From: Colwellia sp. TT2012
GTDB taxonomy: Bacteria > Pseudomonadota > Gammaproteobacteria > Enterobacterales > Alteromonadaceae
Direction: 5' to 3'
DNA: 64,000 nucleotides
Assembly (NCBI RefSeq): GCF_001440345.1
Contig: NZ_LJYX01000006.1
Coordinates: 124,001 to 188,000, forward strand
In this document: piece by piece, positions 10,371-21,185 of the stretch
How the letters are laid out: each line of letters begins with the position of its first letter
Position numbering within the stretch: position 1 is the first letter of the stretch
Program-made: the position numbers and the translations under genes
Notes under the pieces: generated by a model
Seen by the model: the letters and a program-made list of their open reading frames with translations, nothing else
Told to the model about the DNA's origin: nothing
The model's database searches: none

Positions 10371-10409
10371 CAAATTAATTACATTCGTTAATAAAATGTA
10401 ATTAATTTG
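10371..10409. repeat. AT-rich perfect inverted repeat
   Basis: Two 15 base arms (CAAATTAATTACATT and its complement) around a nine base loop, in the 386 base gap (10279-10664) between the divergent pseudogene and the C15-like gene. No T tract on either strand, so more likely an operator or cruciform than a terminator. Nothing else was recognised in this gap apart from short direct repeats (ACCATCATGGCTTT / ACCATCATAGCTTT) before the next gene. Confidence 0.6.
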
Positions 10410-10664
10410 TTGGTTGGTGTGTTTTTAGTTCAGATTTGGTGGTTAAATATACATATCTACTGGTTAGCTGTAATTAAAATTAAAGTTCAAACTTAATATA
10501 AAATCAAATAAAATTTTATATTTTTAATTTCATATAGGTCGTTTATATAGCTACAATCGAGAAAGTTTTATCCGCTAGCCTTTGTAGCACTTACAATATA
10601 GGCTTAATATTTTTTTACCATCATGGCTTTACCATCATAGCTTTGCCATAAAAAGAGGAGTCTT

Positions 10665-11879
10665 ATGAGACTTTTGACCGTGTTTTTATTTTCACTATCG
10701 ACCGCTAGTCTAAGTGCAGTAGCGCTAGCATCTGTTGATGATCATTCAGATAGTAGCAATAAAATTGCCTTAACCATTGAAGAGCAGCGTGTAGAACAAG
10801 CGCAGCAAGCAATGCCTATGTTAAAAGGTTTTTTTGACTGGACTGATTTTAAGGGCAACTGGTCACAGGTTACCCTTTTTACTGTTGGTCAACGCTTGAT
10901 GAACCAACTTGGTGATGAGCTTTGGCAATACAGCAAGGTTCAAGCTCAACGTGGCAAGCTAGTAGATGACAGGCCTTTATACTGGACCAGGTTATCAATT
11001 ATTTCTTTTATTAAATCTACGGAAAATAATTTTACTCAAGCCGAGCTGAAGAGCTTATTAGCCGTATTTGAAAAGGCTTCTCGTGGCCGTAGTGATTTAG
11101 CTTATAGCAAGGCTACGGATAAGCGCATTTTATTAACCGGCTTCGATCCTTTTTTTCTTGATAGAAATATTCAACAGTCTAATCCATCGGGTTTAGCCGC
11201 TTTGTTACTTGATGGCACCGTTATCGAATATCAGGGCATAATAGCTGGGGTTAAACAAACAATCACCGCAGAAATTAATACCGCCATGGTATCGGTGCGT
11301 TATGGTGATTTTGATCAAGGAGAAATTGAAAGTCTACTCGCGCCTTTTTATGCTCTTAACAGTGTTGACCTGATTACTACCATCTCAATGGGGCGTAGTG
11401 ATTTTGATTTAGAGCACTTTCCAGGGCTAAGACGCAGCGCAACCGCACCTGATAATGTCAATGTTTATACGGGCGCTAATAAAACTAATCCCTTAGTACC
11501 AAGCTTGCTTAAAATGCCACTAAGGGGTGATGAATTTGTCTTGTTTAGTCTGCCTTATCAAGCCATGATGAAAGCTAAAGGCGAGTATAAAATTAATGAT
11601 AATCGTGGTGTAACAATACTTGAATCAGGTAAAGCGAAAGATATTAACGCCAATAGCTTAAGCGAACTTAGCGATAAAGTGTCAGTGCAAGGCGGCGGTG
11701 GTGGCTACCTTTCTAATGAAATTTCTTATCGTAGTATTGTGCTGCGTAATAAGCTGGACTCAACTATTCCCACCGGCCATATCCATACCCCGCGTATAAG
11801 TGATTTTGATGGTAAAACAAATCAAGCTATTATTGAACAAATTAATGCTATGTTAGTGCAAGCTTTAAGCGAAATTTAG
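10665..11879 (+). CDS. Secreted pyroglutamyl-peptidase I-like protein (C15 fold) with Ser in place of catalytic Cys
   Basis: 404 aa with a Sec signal peptide (residues 1-22, cleavage near VALAS). After an N-terminal extension of about 135 residues comes the C15 core: ILLTGFDPFFLDR matches the TGFEPF start of pyroglutamyl-peptidase I, SMGRSDFDLE holds the family Glu, and GHIHTP holds the His. The nucleophile motif AGTFVCN reads GGGYLSN here, so Cys is replaced by Ser. It is also longer and exported, unlike the cytoplasmic enzyme of about 215 aa. It may be a serine variant or a non-catalytic relative. Good AGAGGAG ribosome site. Confidence 0.75.
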   Translation: MRLLTVFLFSLSTASLSAVALASVDDHSDSSNKIALTIEEQRVEQAQQAMPMLKGFFDWTDFKGNWSQVTLFTVGQRLMNQLGDELWQYSKVQAQRGKLVDDRPLYWTRLSIISFIKSTENNFTQAELKSLLAVFEKASRGRSDLAYSKATDKRILLTGFDPFFLDRNIQQSNPSGLAALLLDGTVIEYQGIIAGVKQTITAEINTAMVSVRYGDFDQGEIESLLAPFYALNSVDLITTISMGRSDFDLEHFPGLRRSATAPDNVNVYTGANKTNPLVPSLLKMPLRGDEFVLFSLPYQAMMKAKGEYKINDNRGVTILESGKAKDINANSLSELSDKVSVQGGGGGYLSNEISYRSIVLRNKLDSTIPTGHIHTPRISDFDGKTNQAIIEQINAMLVQALSEI

Positions 11880-11927
11880 GCGCTGCTTTTAGGTGTAATT
11901 ACATAGAAATAGTCGAAAATACCATAA

Positions 11928-12344
11928 ATGGTTAATGTTATTTATTGGTCTGCTTCTGGGACTTATATGGTGTTAATGGATATTGATTATATTCATAGTG
12001 ATTCATTCGTTGCAGTAAAAAAACAAAGCTTAAAGCCAGAGCAAGTTCAATATAGCTTTCAGCAGTTATTGGCAGAGCATGCTCAGGCCAAAAATATCGA
12101 ACTTGGTTTGATGTTAAAGCAAGCGGTGTACCGTTTTAGCCTTAATAAAGAAAAAGTGACCATCTCTGCTAAAGATGGTTAGCAACTTTCACCGATCAAT
12201 GAGAGCCTAGCCACTGAAATTGCCAAGCAAAGCTATGCTAATAAAAACGCAGTGATCAGTTTGCTAACGAGTTCCAGAAGGGCGAGTTTAAAAGGATTAC
12301 ATGCGACGTTATTGATTTTGGACAAGGACGCTACACGGATGTAG
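11928..12344 (+). pseudogene. Remnant of a PepSY-domain membrane protein
   Basis: Frame open from 11928 but broken by TAG at 12180-12182; reading through gives QLSPINESLATEIAKQSYA, which resembles the PepSY repeat of iron-regulated membrane proteins. The upstream part (NVIYWSASGTYMVLMDID) looks like the middle of such a protein, without its N-terminal helices. Interpreted as a fragment left after deletion. Confidence moderate as the family call rests on a short motif. Confidence 0.5.
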
Positions 12345-12373
12345 CGTCTAAGAGAATGCCGGAGCTATTCTCT
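12327..12373. repeat. Tandem hairpin (REP-like) element
   Basis: Two adjacent palindromes: GACGCTACA / TGTAGCGTC around CGGA, then AGAGAAT / ATTCTCT around a nine base loop. This double-hairpin form is typical of intergenic REP-type repeats of marine gammaproteobacteria; it sits at the end of the PepSY relic. Confidence 0.5.
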
Positions 12374-12465
12374 GCCTCTATGCCTTTTAATTCTCGCTAA
12401 GCGATCAGCTAATTAGTCCGATTGGTATAAGTAGAGAGGGAAGGCAGAAATAAAGTGACAGACAC

Positions 12466-12507
12466 AAAAAAACGAAGGATGAGTTAAACTCATGCTTCGT
12501 TTTTTTA
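12466..12507 (-). terminator. Terminator of the cold-shock gene (bidirectional)
   Basis: Long stem with A tract on the left and T tract on the right (AAAAAACGAAG / CTTCGTTTTTT plus inner ATGAGTT / AACTCAT). Lies 20 bases after the minus-strand csp stop; symmetrical, so it can also stop plus-strand transcripts. Confidence 0.85.
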
Positions 12508-12527
12508 GATTAGCTTATAAGTTAAAC

Positions 12528-12737
12528 TTATACAGCTAGTACGTTTTCTGCTTCAGGGCCTTTTTGACCTTGTTTAACAGTAAAAGTAACTGCTTGACCG
12601 TCAGCTAGAGTACGGAAACCGTCTCCAGAGATAGCGCTGAAGTGAACAAACACGTCAGGACCATTTTCTTGCTCTATAAAACCGAAACCTTTAGTTTCGT
12701 TGAAAAATTTAACTTTACCAGTAACTGTATCAGACAT
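12528..12737 (-). CDS. Cold-shock protein, CspA family
   Basis: 69 aa single cold-shock domain with RNP1 KGFGFIEQ and RNP2 VFVHFSA. Nucleic-acid chaperone of the CspA/CspE type. The start is preceded by a GGGAAAA site. The 5' untranslated region and promoter lie in 12738-13151. Confidence 0.95.
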   Translation of the reverse strand: MSDTVTGKVKFFNETKGFGFIEQENGPDVFVHFSAISGDGFRTLADGQAVTFTVKQGQKGPEAENVLAV

Positions 12738-13151
12738 ACTAACATTTTCCCGTAGTCATAAAATAATAATGTGGCTCTACGCCAAAATGGCTAGAAACCG
12801 TTTTTACCCGAGTAAATGCCCTCTACCAAAAAGTACAGGAAGAGGAAGGAAACAAACCAATATTCGACACAATCATTGTTTCAAACAATAGTTTGCATTG
12901 TTTAAATCCGTCTGTGTAGAATATTCAAGTATATCAGTACACTTAAGTGCATCAGATAGAAAACCTACAACAAAAGTCAGTATAAACCTTCATCTGCAAC
13001 GCAAGAACTCAACGCAAAAGTAGTCTAGCATAGTTATTTTTAATATGCTTTATAAAAAATTGGATTAGTTCAACATTTCTTAGTTTTAAATGAGTGTCGC
13101 TATCAAAGCTAGCGGAAATACAGTGATAAAAGACATTAGCAGGGGGGAAAT
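12738..13151. other. Intergenic region, csp upstream / valS downstream
   Basis: About 410 bases without a credible gene. Should contain the promoter and long leader of the cold-shock gene on the minus strand. No further motif recognised. Confidence 0.4.
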
Positions 13152-13190
13152 AAAAAAGTGACAACTCGTTAGACCAGTTGTCACTTTTTT
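13152..13190 (-). terminator. Terminator of valS
   Basis: Stem AAAAAAGTGACAACT / AGTTGTCACTTTTTT with a nine base loop, about 20 bases after the valS stop on the minus strand. Confidence 0.9.
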
Positions 13191-13211
13191 AAACTTGAGC
13201 ACTGTTATAAA

Positions 13212-16085
13212 TTAGAGTGCGGCTATTTTCTCTTTTTGTTCAAGCATTTTGGCAAGAGCCGATTCAGCTTCGGCCAATTTCGTTTTTTCTTTTTCAATAA
13301 CGGCTGCGGGTGCTTTACCAACAAAGTTCTCATTACTAAGCTTACCACGGGTTCTTGCCGCATCTTTTTCAAGCTTATCCATGGCTTTATCTAAACGAGC
13401 TAGCTCAGCTTCTTTATCGATTAAACCTGCCATTGGTATAAGTACCGTTAGCTCACCGACAACCGCGGATGCTGACGCAGGACCTTGTTCGTTGTCAGCT
13501 AATAGAGTAATACTGTCAAGTTTGGCGAGTGTTAATAAAAATTGCTCGTTGCTGCTTAAACGACGTTGATCCTCTTCGCTAACGTTTTTAAGTAATACCG
13601 GTAATGCTTTACTGGGTGATATATCCATTTCGCCACGGATATTTCGAATGGCAACAATAAATTGTTTTACCCACTCTAAGTCATCAATAGCTTGTTGATC
13701 GCACTTACTCTCATCAAACTGAGGGAATGCTTGAATCATAATAGAATCACCAACCTTGGCAAAGTCGCTTAATGGCTGCACACGCTGCCAAATAGTTTCC
13801 GTGATAAAGGGCATAATGGGGTGCATTAAGCGTAATAAGCTTTCCAATATATTGACTAAGGTATGACGAGTACCACGTTGCTGTGCTTCATTACCTTTGA
13901 ATAATACCGGCTTGGTTAACTCTAAATACCAGTCACAAAATTGATTCCAAGTGAATTCGTAAAGCGCTTGTGAAGCTAAGTCAAAGCGGAATGAGTCAAA
14001 GGCTTCATGAACAGTTTTAACCGTTTGCTCAAATTGGCCGATGATCCAACGATCAGCCAGTGATAATTCCATTGCACCGGCAGCTTCATTCGCTGAAGCT
14101 TGGCCGCAATCAAACTCTTCAGTATTCATTAAGACATAACGACTAGCATTCCATAATTTATTGGTAAAGTTACGGTAACCTTCAAGGCGCTTCATATCCC
14201 AGCTAATGTCACGGCCAGTGGTGGCAACTGAGGTTAAAGTGAAACGTAAGGCATCAGTACCGTGTGCTTCAATACCGTTTGGATATTCTTTCTTCGTTAG
14301 TTTTTCAATTTTAGCGGCCAGTTTAGGCTGCATCATATTGCCGGTACGTTTTTTCAATAGGTCTTCAAGGGATATGCCATCAATCATATCCAAAGGATCA
14401 ACCACATTGCCTTTAGATTTACTCATCTTATCGCCATTTTCATCGCGAATAAGGCCGGTCATATAGATTTTTTTAAATGGAATTTGCGCTTTACCGTTTT
14501 CATCTTTGTTAAAGTGCATGGTCATCATGATCATACGGGCAACCCAGAAGAAAATAATGTCAAAACCGGTTACTAACACATCGGTTGGGTGGAAAGTTTT
14601 TAAGTCTTCAGTCTCTTTTGGCCAACCTAGGGTTGAGAAGGTCCACAGTGCAGATGAGAACCAAGTATCAAGTACATCCTCATCTTGGCGTAGTTTCATG
14701 TCGTCGCTAATGGGGTTATTAGCACGTACTTCTGCTTCAGTACGACCAACATACACTTTACCGTTTTCGTCATACCAAGCTGGGATTCGATGTCCCCACC
14801 ACAGTTGGCGTGAAATACACCAATCTTGAATGTTGTTCATCCACGCGAAATACATGTTTTCGTATTGTTTTGGTACAAATTCAATTTGACCATCTTTCAC
14901 GGCATCAATGGCAGGACCTGCTAGCTTTTCTACACGCACATACCATTGGTCTGTTAATAATGGCTCAATAATAACACCAGAGCGATCGCCGTAAGGGGCA
15001 ACTAAATCATGATCTTTAACTTCAACCAATAAACCGAGTTCATCAAATTTAGCAACAATGGCTTTACGGGCAACAAAGCGGTCCATACCGGCAAATTCGC
15101 TGGGTAATTCAGTGCTGTAAACATCAGAAATTTCGCCTTTGGTATCATATACTTCAGCGTTGGCTAAAATAGCGGCATTTTTATCTAGAATATTGATTTG
15201 TGGTAGCGCATGACGTTTGCCGACTTCATTATCGTTAAAGTCATGAGCGGGAGTGATTTTCACACAACCTGTGCCCTTGTCCATATCGGCATGGTCATCA
15301 CCAACAATGGGAATTAAGCGATTCACTAAAGGCAACAATATTTTTTTACCAATAAGATCTTTATAACGTGGATCTTTAGGGTTAACAGCAACGCCAGTAT
15401 CACCTAACATGGTTTCTGGACGGGTAGTGGCAACTACTAAGTAATCAAGGCCTTCGGCAGTTTTTTCGCCATCAGCTAAAGGATAACGTAAGTGCCACAT
15501 GTGACCCTTTTTATCTTTGTTTTCTACTTCTAAATCTGAAATAGCGGTATGTAATTTAGGATCCCAGTTAACTAAACGTTTACCACGATAAATTAAATCA
15601 TCTTCGAATAAACGCACAAATACTTCTTGTACCGCTTCCGACATACCCTCGTCCATGGTAAAACGTTCACGGCTCCAATCAATGGAGTTTCCTAAGCGAC
15701 GCATTTGTTTACTTATGGTGCCACCCGATTCTTCTTTCCACTGCCAAATTTTATCGATAAAACCTTCACGACCATAATCATGGCGAGTTTTGCCTTCTTC
15801 GGCGGCAATTTTACGTTCAACTACCATTTGTGTCGCTATACCGGCATGGTCGCAACCTGTTTGCCATAAGGTGTTTTTACCTTGCATACGTTGGTAGCGA
15901 ATAAGGGTATCCATGATGGTTTGCTGAAAAGCATGACCCATATGTAAGCTACCCGTCACATTGGGTGGCGGAATCGCAATGCTGTAACTGTCACCTTCAC
16001 CGGTAGGGCTAAAGTAACCTTGCTCTTCCCAGCTAGTATAAAGGGACTGTTCAATGTCGGTCGGGTTAAAGGTTTTTTCCATCAT
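13212..16085 (-). CDS. valS: Valyl-tRNA synthetase
   Basis: 957 aa, the family length. Class I synthetase charging tRNA-Val, with HIGH box as [20 protein letters not shown] in [17 protein letters not shown], the CP1 editing domain between them, the anticodon-binding helices and a C-terminal coiled-coil tRNA arm (Lys/Glu-rich last 65 residues). Starts ATGATG after a GGAAAC site; either Met is possible. Downstream of holC in the usual pepA-holC-valS order. Confidence 0.98.
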   Translation of the reverse strand: MMEKTFNPTDIEQSLYTSWEEQGYFSPTGEGDSYSIAIPPPNVTGSLHMGHAFQQTIMDTLIRYQRMQGKNTLWQTGCDHAGIATQMVVERKIAAEEGKTRHDYGREGFIDKIWQWKEESGGTISKQMRRLGNSIDWSRERFTMDEGMSEAVQEVFVRLFEDDLIYRGKRLVNWDPKLHTAISDLEVENKDKKGHMWHLRYPLADGEKTAEGLDYLVVATTRPETMLGDTGVAVNPKDPRYKDLIGKKILLPLVNRLIPIVGDDHADMDKGTGCVKITPAHDFNDNEVGKRHALPQINILDKNAAILANAEVYDTKGEISDVYSTELPSEFAGMDRFVARKAIVAKFDELGLLVEVKDHDLVAPYGDRSGVIIEPLLTDQWYVRVEKLAGPAIDAVKDGQIEFVPKQYENMYFAWMNNIQDWCISRQLWWGHRIPAWYDENGKVYVGRTEAEVRANNPISDDMKLRQDEDVLDTWFSSALWTFSTLGWPKETEDLKTFHPTDVLVTGFDIIFFWVARMIMMTMHFNKDENGKAQIPFKKIYMTGLIRDENGDKMSKSKGNVVDPLDMIDGISLEDLLKKRTGNMMQPKLAAKIEKLTKKEYPNGIEAHGTDALRFTLTSVATTGRDISWDMKRLEGYRNFTNKLWNASRYVLMNTEEFDCGQASANEAAGAMELSLADRWIIGQFEQTVKTVHEAFDSFRFDLASQALYEFTWNQFCDWYLELTKPVLFKGNEAQQRGTRHTLVNILESLLRLMHPIMPFITETIWQRVQPLSDFAKVGDSIMIQAFPQFDESKCDQQAIDDLEWVKQFIVAIRNIRGEMDISPSKALPVLLKNVSEEDQRRLSSNEQFLLTLAKLDSITLLADNEQGPASASAVVGELTVLIPMAGLIDKEAELARLDKAMDKLEKDAARTRGKLSNENFVGKAPAAVIEKEKTKLAEAESALAKMLEQKEKIAAL

Positions 16086-16261
16086 AGTTTCCGCTAATAG
16101 GTTTAAGTGTTGTTCGTTGTTTTGCTGTCGTACTCTTTATCCGTAAAAGCTTATCAGTTAAGCTCAACAAGGCAAAATTGCAGCAAAGTAAAATTCATTG
16201 TTTAAGGTGTTTTTTTAGCTTTCGTGTTTTTCTTGGTGTTTATCTTTGTGCAAGATAGCCG

Positions 16262-16744
16262 CTACTTAGTGGCTTCGCTTGAGACATTGGCTGGCACGGT
16301 TACCGCTTGGTTATCTACTTGAAAACCCCATTGTCGGCAAGTTTTAAAGCGTTCTCTCGCTTGTTGCTTAAGTGTTTCATCGCTAGGCACAAAATCAACG
16401 ATAAATTGAAATTGATTAGCAAAGTTAGGCACAGTATTGGTCAAGTTAATAAGCACAGAGCGACGCCCTTGCGGTGCTTGAAAACCTATTTCAACAGCTG
16501 CGCCTTGTTTTGGACCTTCACCAACGAGGTTATGCGGTACAAAACTGTCGCTATCAAATGCCCACAGCATTTCATCAATTTGTTCAGCATGTTGCTGGTC
16601 TTGTGTATAGATATAGACCCGCTGCTTTTGCCGATAAAAATAGCTGGCTTGCAAACAGGCATGATAGGGCGCAGAACGAGACTCTTGGTCCGAGTCGTCT
16701 GTTACCTCATCTTTAAGTAGATAAAACATTACTTGGGTTTGCAT
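16262..16744 (-). CDS. holC: DNA polymerase III chi subunit
   Basis: 160 aa. Chi links the clamp-loader to SSB. Typical features: N-terminal VMFYLLKD, the ACLQASYFYRQKQRVYIYTQDQQHAEQIDEMLW helix-strand block and DSFVPHNLVGEG. Lies between pepA and valS, the conserved gammaproteobacterial arrangement, which supports the call. Confidence 0.93.
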   Translation of the reverse strand: MQTQVMFYLLKDEVTDDSDQESRSAPYHACLQASYFYRQKQRVYIYTQDQQHAEQIDEMLWAFDSDSFVPHNLVGEGPKQGAAVEIGFQAPQGRRSVLINLTNTVPNFANQFQFIVDFVPSDETLKQQARERFKTCRQWGFQVDNQAVTVPANVSSEATK

Positions 16745-16841
16745 GTCATTAGCCTAAGTTAATTTGTAGTAGTGGCTTTAACCGCGATTAAGCTCATACT
16801 TGTGTATGAGCGTAAAATCGGGAATAAATTACCTCCTACAA

Positions 16842-18347
16842 TTACTCGCCTTGTTCTTGACCGGCACGGTTAAGCAAAAATTGCGTTAACATGCTTACTG
16901 GGCGACCTGTTGCACCTTTGTTTTTACCACTGCGCCATGCGGTGCCAGCAATATCTAGATGTGCCCAGTTATATTTTTTAGTGAATTTTGATAAGAAACA
17001 AGCGGCGGTAATGGCGCCAGCCTCTTTGCCACCTAGATTGGTAAAGTCAGCAAATGGGCTATCAAGTTGATCTTGATAATCATCCCATAACGGCATGCGC
17101 CATGCTCGGTCGCCACTTTGCTCTGAAGCATTTAAAAGCTCATGGGCAAGCGGGTTATGACTAGTGAATAAGGCAGTGGCGTGTGCACCAAGTGCAACAA
17201 CACAAGCACCGGTTAACGTGGCCACATCAATTACCGCATCGGGATCAAAACGCTCAACATAGGTCAGCGCGTCACATAATACTAAGCGGCCTTCGGCGTC
17301 GGTATTCAATACTTCAACTGTTTGACCCGACATAGTGGTTAATATATCACCAGGTCGGTAAGCGTTACTGCTTGGCATGTTTTCACAGCCGGCTAAAATG
17401 CCGATAACATTGATTGGTAGGTTAAGCTCGGCTAATGCATGCATAGCACCCAATACACTGGCAGCCCCACCCATATCATATTTCATTTCATCCATGCCAA
17501 GGCCTGGTTTTAATGAAATACCGCCACTGTCAAAGGTTAAACCTTTACCGATTAAAACTAATGGCTTCGAGTCATCATTTGCGCCATCATATTTAATAAT
17601 ACTCATCAATGATTCATTAAACGAACCACGACCAACGGCAAGGTATGAGCCCATACCAAGTTCTTCCATTTCTTTTTCGTCAACAATGGTGGTGGTTATC
17701 TTGTCATAATCAGTATCAAGAATCTTCGCTTGCTCAGCAAGATAAGCTGGATTACAAATATTTGGCGGCATGTTAGCAACATTTTTACAGGTAGTAATAC
17801 CTTCAGCAATGGCTAATGCATGGGTAACGGCACGCTCACCAATAGGCAGTTCACGGCGAGTTGGTACATTAAAAACAATTTTACGTAAAGGACGACGTGG
17901 CTCGGCAATGCGAGTTTTTAAACTATCAAAGCTGTATAAGGCATCTTGTGCCGCTTCTACTGCTTGACGTACTTTCCAGTAAATATCACGGCCTTTAACA
18001 TGTAACTCGGATAGGAAACATACCGCTTCCATAGAACCTGTTTCATTTAAGGTATTAATTGTTTTGGTAATTATTTGACGATATTGACGTTCATCAAGCT
18101 CGCGTTCCTTACCACAGCCGACTAATAATACCCGTTCACTTAAGATATTAGGCACATGATGTAATAATAACATCTGTCCTGCTTTACCTTCTAAATCACC
18201 CTTACGTAAAAGGTTGCTAATGTAGCCTTCACTTATTTCATCAAGCTGCTCTGCGGTACCGCTAAGTCTGCGTGGCTCAAAAACACCAACAACAATACAA
18301 GCGCTACGTTGTTTTTCGGGACTGCCGCTTTTTACACTGAACTCCAT
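16842..18347 (-). CDS. pepA: Leucyl aminopeptidase (cytosol aminopeptidase)
   Basis: 501 aa M17 metallopeptidase. Metal and active-site motifs are present: [31 protein letters not shown] and the family signature [14 protein letters not shown]. Removes N-terminal residues from peptides; in relatives it also acts as a DNA-binding accessory protein. Divergent from lptF, as in most gammaproteobacteria. Confidence 0.97.
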   Translation of the reverse strand: MEFSVKSGSPEKQRSACIVVGVFEPRRLSGTAEQLDEISEGYISNLLRKGDLEGKAGQMLLLHHVPNILSERVLLVGCGKERELDERQYRQIITKTINTLNETGSMEAVCFLSELHVKGRDIYWKVRQAVEAAQDALYSFDSLKTRIAEPRRPLRKIVFNVPTRRELPIGERAVTHALAIAEGITTCKNVANMPPNICNPAYLAEQAKILDTDYDKITTTIVDEKEMEELGMGSYLAVGRGSFNESLMSIIKYDGANDDSKPLVLIGKGLTFDSGGISLKPGLGMDEMKYDMGGAASVLGAMHALAELNLPINVIGILAGCENMPSSNAYRPGDILTTMSGQTVEVLNTDAEGRLVLCDALTYVERFDPDAVIDVATLTGACVVALGAHATALFTSHNPLAHELLNASEQSGDRAWRMPLWDDYQDQLDSPFADFTNLGGKEAGAITAACFLSKFTKKYNWAHLDIAGTAWRSGKNKGATGRPVSMLTQFLLNRAGQEQGE

Positions 18348-18575
18348 GACTTTTCCTTTTACAATTTTATAGGGTAATTATTTAGCTTAACTTGCTAAAA
18401 TAAGTAAAAAATAGCACTCTTGTCTATTCAATTGATATCGCTAAGGGCTATAATTATAGTAGCACTCATCAATATTAGTTACTCACTGACTATATAGTTT
18501 ACTTATGAAAACGACAAGTTTACTCAATATTTGCCAATATGTCAGAAAAAAACTAAGTTTTTACGGGATCTTTTT

Positions 18576-19742
18576 GTGATCATTTTTCGTTATTTATTAA
18601 AAGAAGTCGCCAAAACACAATTAGCAGTATTTTTTGTGTTAATGACTATTTTTATCAGTCAAAAATTTGTCCGTGTGCTCGGTGATGCATCAGAAGGCAG
18701 TATACCAGGGCAACTAGTAATGACTTTTATCGTTTTGAAAATCCCCGACCTTGCCGGTTTTATTCTGCCACTAAGTTTATTCCTAGGGGTGTTACTTGCT
18801 TATGGCCGGATTTATGCGGACAGTGAAATGACAGTGTTACACGCCTGTGGTGTCAGCGAGTGGTATGTCGTTCGAGTGACGTTAGTACTGGCAGTTATTA
18901 CCGCCATTGTTACCGGTATTTTTACTTTATACCTTGCGCCCCTGGCCTCTGAATATCAATATCAAGTAAAAGAAAAACTTACCGCCGACTCTGGCTTAAG
19001 TGCTCTAGTTTCAGGACGTTTTCAGCAAACGGGTAATCAAGATGCCGTGGTATTTATTCATGATAAAGACCGGGAGACTAATAGCTTTCATAAAGTTTTT
19101 GTCGCCCAGTTACCCAAGGGTGAGAATATTGGCGCCAGTATTATCAATTCAAGTTTGGTGTATGCTAAAACAGGACGAGTTTTTGAAGATGAATCTGGCT
19201 CTCAACAGCTAGTACTAGGTGATGGTATTCGTTATCACCGAGATGTTGATAGCGGTGAATTTCAGTCAGTGGCCTTCGACAAATACTATATTCAGATTAA
19301 AGATCAAGAAGTTGAACGTCAACATCGTAAGTTAAGTGCGCTAACCACGCTGGAGTTGTATAACAATGATAACCCAGAGTTAGAGTCAGCCTACCGCGCT
19401 ACTATTCAATGGCGAATATCTTTTCCTTTAATTTGTATTATTCTCATTTTTATTGCCGTACCGTTAAGTGTGGTCAACCCTAGACAGGGTAAATTTGGTA
19501 AATTGCTACCCGCCTTAATGTTGTTTTTAGGATATTTATTATTGTTAACGTCAATGCGCTCAGCCATAGAAAAAAATGCTATCCCTAGTGTTATCGGTTT
19601 ATGGCCAGTACATATTAGTGCCTTATTTATCGGTATAATGCTGTTAATGAAGGACCGTAGTAGTGGGCGAATTATCAAAGCAAAATTACCCAGTTTTAAA
19701 CGTAAAGCTAGAAGTAAAATCGGTGAAGGTAAGGGTAATTAA
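18576..19742 (+). CDS. lptF: LPS export permease LptF
   Basis: Inner-membrane component of the LptBFGC complex that extracts LPS. I take GTG at 18576 as start because it gives the family N-terminus M-IIFRYLLKEVAKTQ; an upstream in-frame ATG at 18531 adds 15 atypical residues. Six helices in two groups of three flank a periplasmic jellyroll domain (about residues 120-265). Its stop overlaps the next ATG (TAATG), and its last codons (GKGN-stop) have been copied into the repeats that follow. Confidence 0.94.
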   Translation: MIIFRYLLKEVAKTQLAVFFVLMTIFISQKFVRVLGDASEGSIPGQLVMTFIVLKIPDLAGFILPLSLFLGVLLAYGRIYADSEMTVLHACGVSEWYVVRVTLVLAVITAIVTGIFTLYLAPLASEYQYQVKEKLTADSGLSALVSGRFQQTGNQDAVVFIHDKDRETNSFHKVFVAQLPKGENIGASIINSSLVYAKTGRVFEDESGSQQLVLGDGIRYHRDVDSGEFQSVAFDKYYIQIKDQEVERQHRKLSALTTLELYNNDNPELESAYRATIQWRISFPLICIILIFIAVPLSVVNPRQGKFGKLLPALMLFLGYLLLLTSMRSAIEKNAIPSVIGLWPVHISALFIGIMLLMKDRSSGRIIKAKLPSFKRKARSKIGEGKGN

Positions 19743-19870
19743 TGCGTATTCTTGATTTATATATTGGACGTTTTACTCATAATAGCGCTGCTACTACTTT
19801 TACTCCCTTAGCCGTATTTATTAGCGTTAGTGGCATCATTAAATTTGTCGAACAAGGTAAGGGTAATTAA
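19742..19870 (+). pseudogene. Truncated lptG 5' copy 1 (128 bp tandem repeat)
   Basis: A 42 codon ORF starting MRILDLYIGRFTHN and continuing as LptG (VFISVSGIIKFVEQ), then switching to the LptF tail GKGN and a stop that overlaps the next ATG. Same start context as real lptG. The segment after YIGR differs from the intact gene by substitution and three extra codons. May still be translated as a one-helix peptide by coupling. Confidence 0.85.
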
Positions 19871-19998
19871 TGCGTATTCTTGCTTTATATATTGGACGTT
19901 TTACTCATAATAGTGCTGCTAATACTTTTACTACCTTAGCCGTATTTATTAGCGTTAGTGGCATCATTAAATTTGTTGAACAAGGTAAGGGTAATTAA
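19870..19998 (+). pseudogene. Truncated lptG 5' copy 2 (128 bp tandem repeat)
   Basis: Second 128 base unit, nearly the same as copy 1 (a few substitutions, for example D to A at codon 5), again ending FVEQGKGN-stop with TAATG overlap to the intact lptG start at 19998. Confidence 0.85.
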
Positions 19999-21065
19999 TG
20001 CGTATTCTTGATTTATATATTGGACGCATCATAGCTTCTACTACTTTTACTACCTTAGCCGTATTTATTAGCGTCAGTGGCATCATTAAATTTGTCGAAC
20101 AAATGCGTGCTATCGGGCGTGGTGATTACGATTTAGCCCACGCCGCCCTATACGTACTTTACATGGTACCACGTGATGTGGAAGTGTTTTTCCCTATGTC
20201 AGCGCTTATTGGCGGCTTAATTGGCATAGGCATGTTAGCCAGTAATAGTGAATTGGTGGTGATGCAAGCAGCAGGTTTATCAAAGTTAGATATTATTAAG
20301 TCAGTAATGAAAACCGCTATTTTATTGATTATTGTTAGTATGGCTATTGGGGAGTGGTTAGCGCCCAGTGGAGAAGCTAAAGCGCGTGAAATTCGCGCAC
20401 AAGCTATTTCTGGCGGTAGTTTAATATCAGCTAAAAATGGTGTCTGGGCAAAAGACGGTGATTACTTTGTCAATATAGGTGAAGTACAGGATAAAGGTCG
20501 ATTAAAAAACATTCAAATATATGGCTTTAATGATCAATTAAGAATTGATAGTTGGATTGCGGCTAAAAGTGCCATTTATCAAAATGATGCTTGGCTGCTC
20601 TCGGATGTTGAGGAGTTTTTGTTACTTGAAGATGAAATTATTACTAAGAACTACAGTCAAAAAGTTTGGAAATCGTCGTTAACACCGAAAAAGCTAGGGG
20701 TGGTGACCGTTACTCCCGAGTCACTTTCTTTACGAGGTTTGATTGATTATTTAGATTATTTAGAGGCTAATGAACAAGACACTAGCCGCTATGAACTCGC
20801 TTTTTGGCGAAAACTAATGCAACCATTGACGGTAGCGGTAATGCTACTCGTGGCACTATCTTTTATTTTTGGACCCTTACGTGAAGTTTCTATGGGGGCG
20901 CGCATTATGATGGGGGTCTTTACCGGCATTCTATTTTTTATTAGTAATGAAGTTTTGGGCTCGATGAGTTTGGTCTATCAACTTCCGCCAATACTGGGGG
21001 CAACGATGCCGAGTTTGCTCTTCATTAGCGCTGCTTGGTACTTTATCAGTAAGAAACCCAGCTAA
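19998..21065 (+). CDS. lptG: LPS export permease LptG
   Basis: 355 aa partner of LptF. N-terminus MRILDLYIGRIIASTTFTTL and SGIIKFVEQMRAIGRGDY match the LptG family; three helices, a periplasmic jellyroll (about 125-255), three more helices. The two partial copies between lptF and this gene keep the TAATG coupling, so ribosomes could pass from lptF through both mini-ORFs to lptG. Confidence 0.95.
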   Translation: MRILDLYIGRIIASTTFTTLAVFISVSGIIKFVEQMRAIGRGDYDLAHAALYVLYMVPRDVEVFFPMSALIGGLIGIGMLASNSELVVMQAAGLSKLDIIKSVMKTAILLIIVSMAIGEWLAPSGEAKAREIRAQAISGGSLISAKNGVWAKDGDYFVNIGEVQDKGRLKNIQIYGFNDQLRIDSWIAAKSAIYQNDAWLLSDVEEFLLLEDEIITKNYSQKVWKSSLTPKKLGVVTVTPESLSLRGLIDYLDYLEANEQDTSRYELAFWRKLMQPLTVAVMLLVALSFIFGPLREVSMGARIMMGVFTGILFFISNEVLGSMSLVYQLPPILGATMPSLLFISAAWYFISKKPS

Positions 21066-21185
21066 CAGCTCAGCGCTTAATTTTTCGCCATTAACCGGTT
21101 AATTAATTAGGGTTAATAGCGAAAATGTCGATAAAGATAACTACCTTAGGCTATGTTAGATTAAAGGAAAGGCCCCGCTAAGCGG

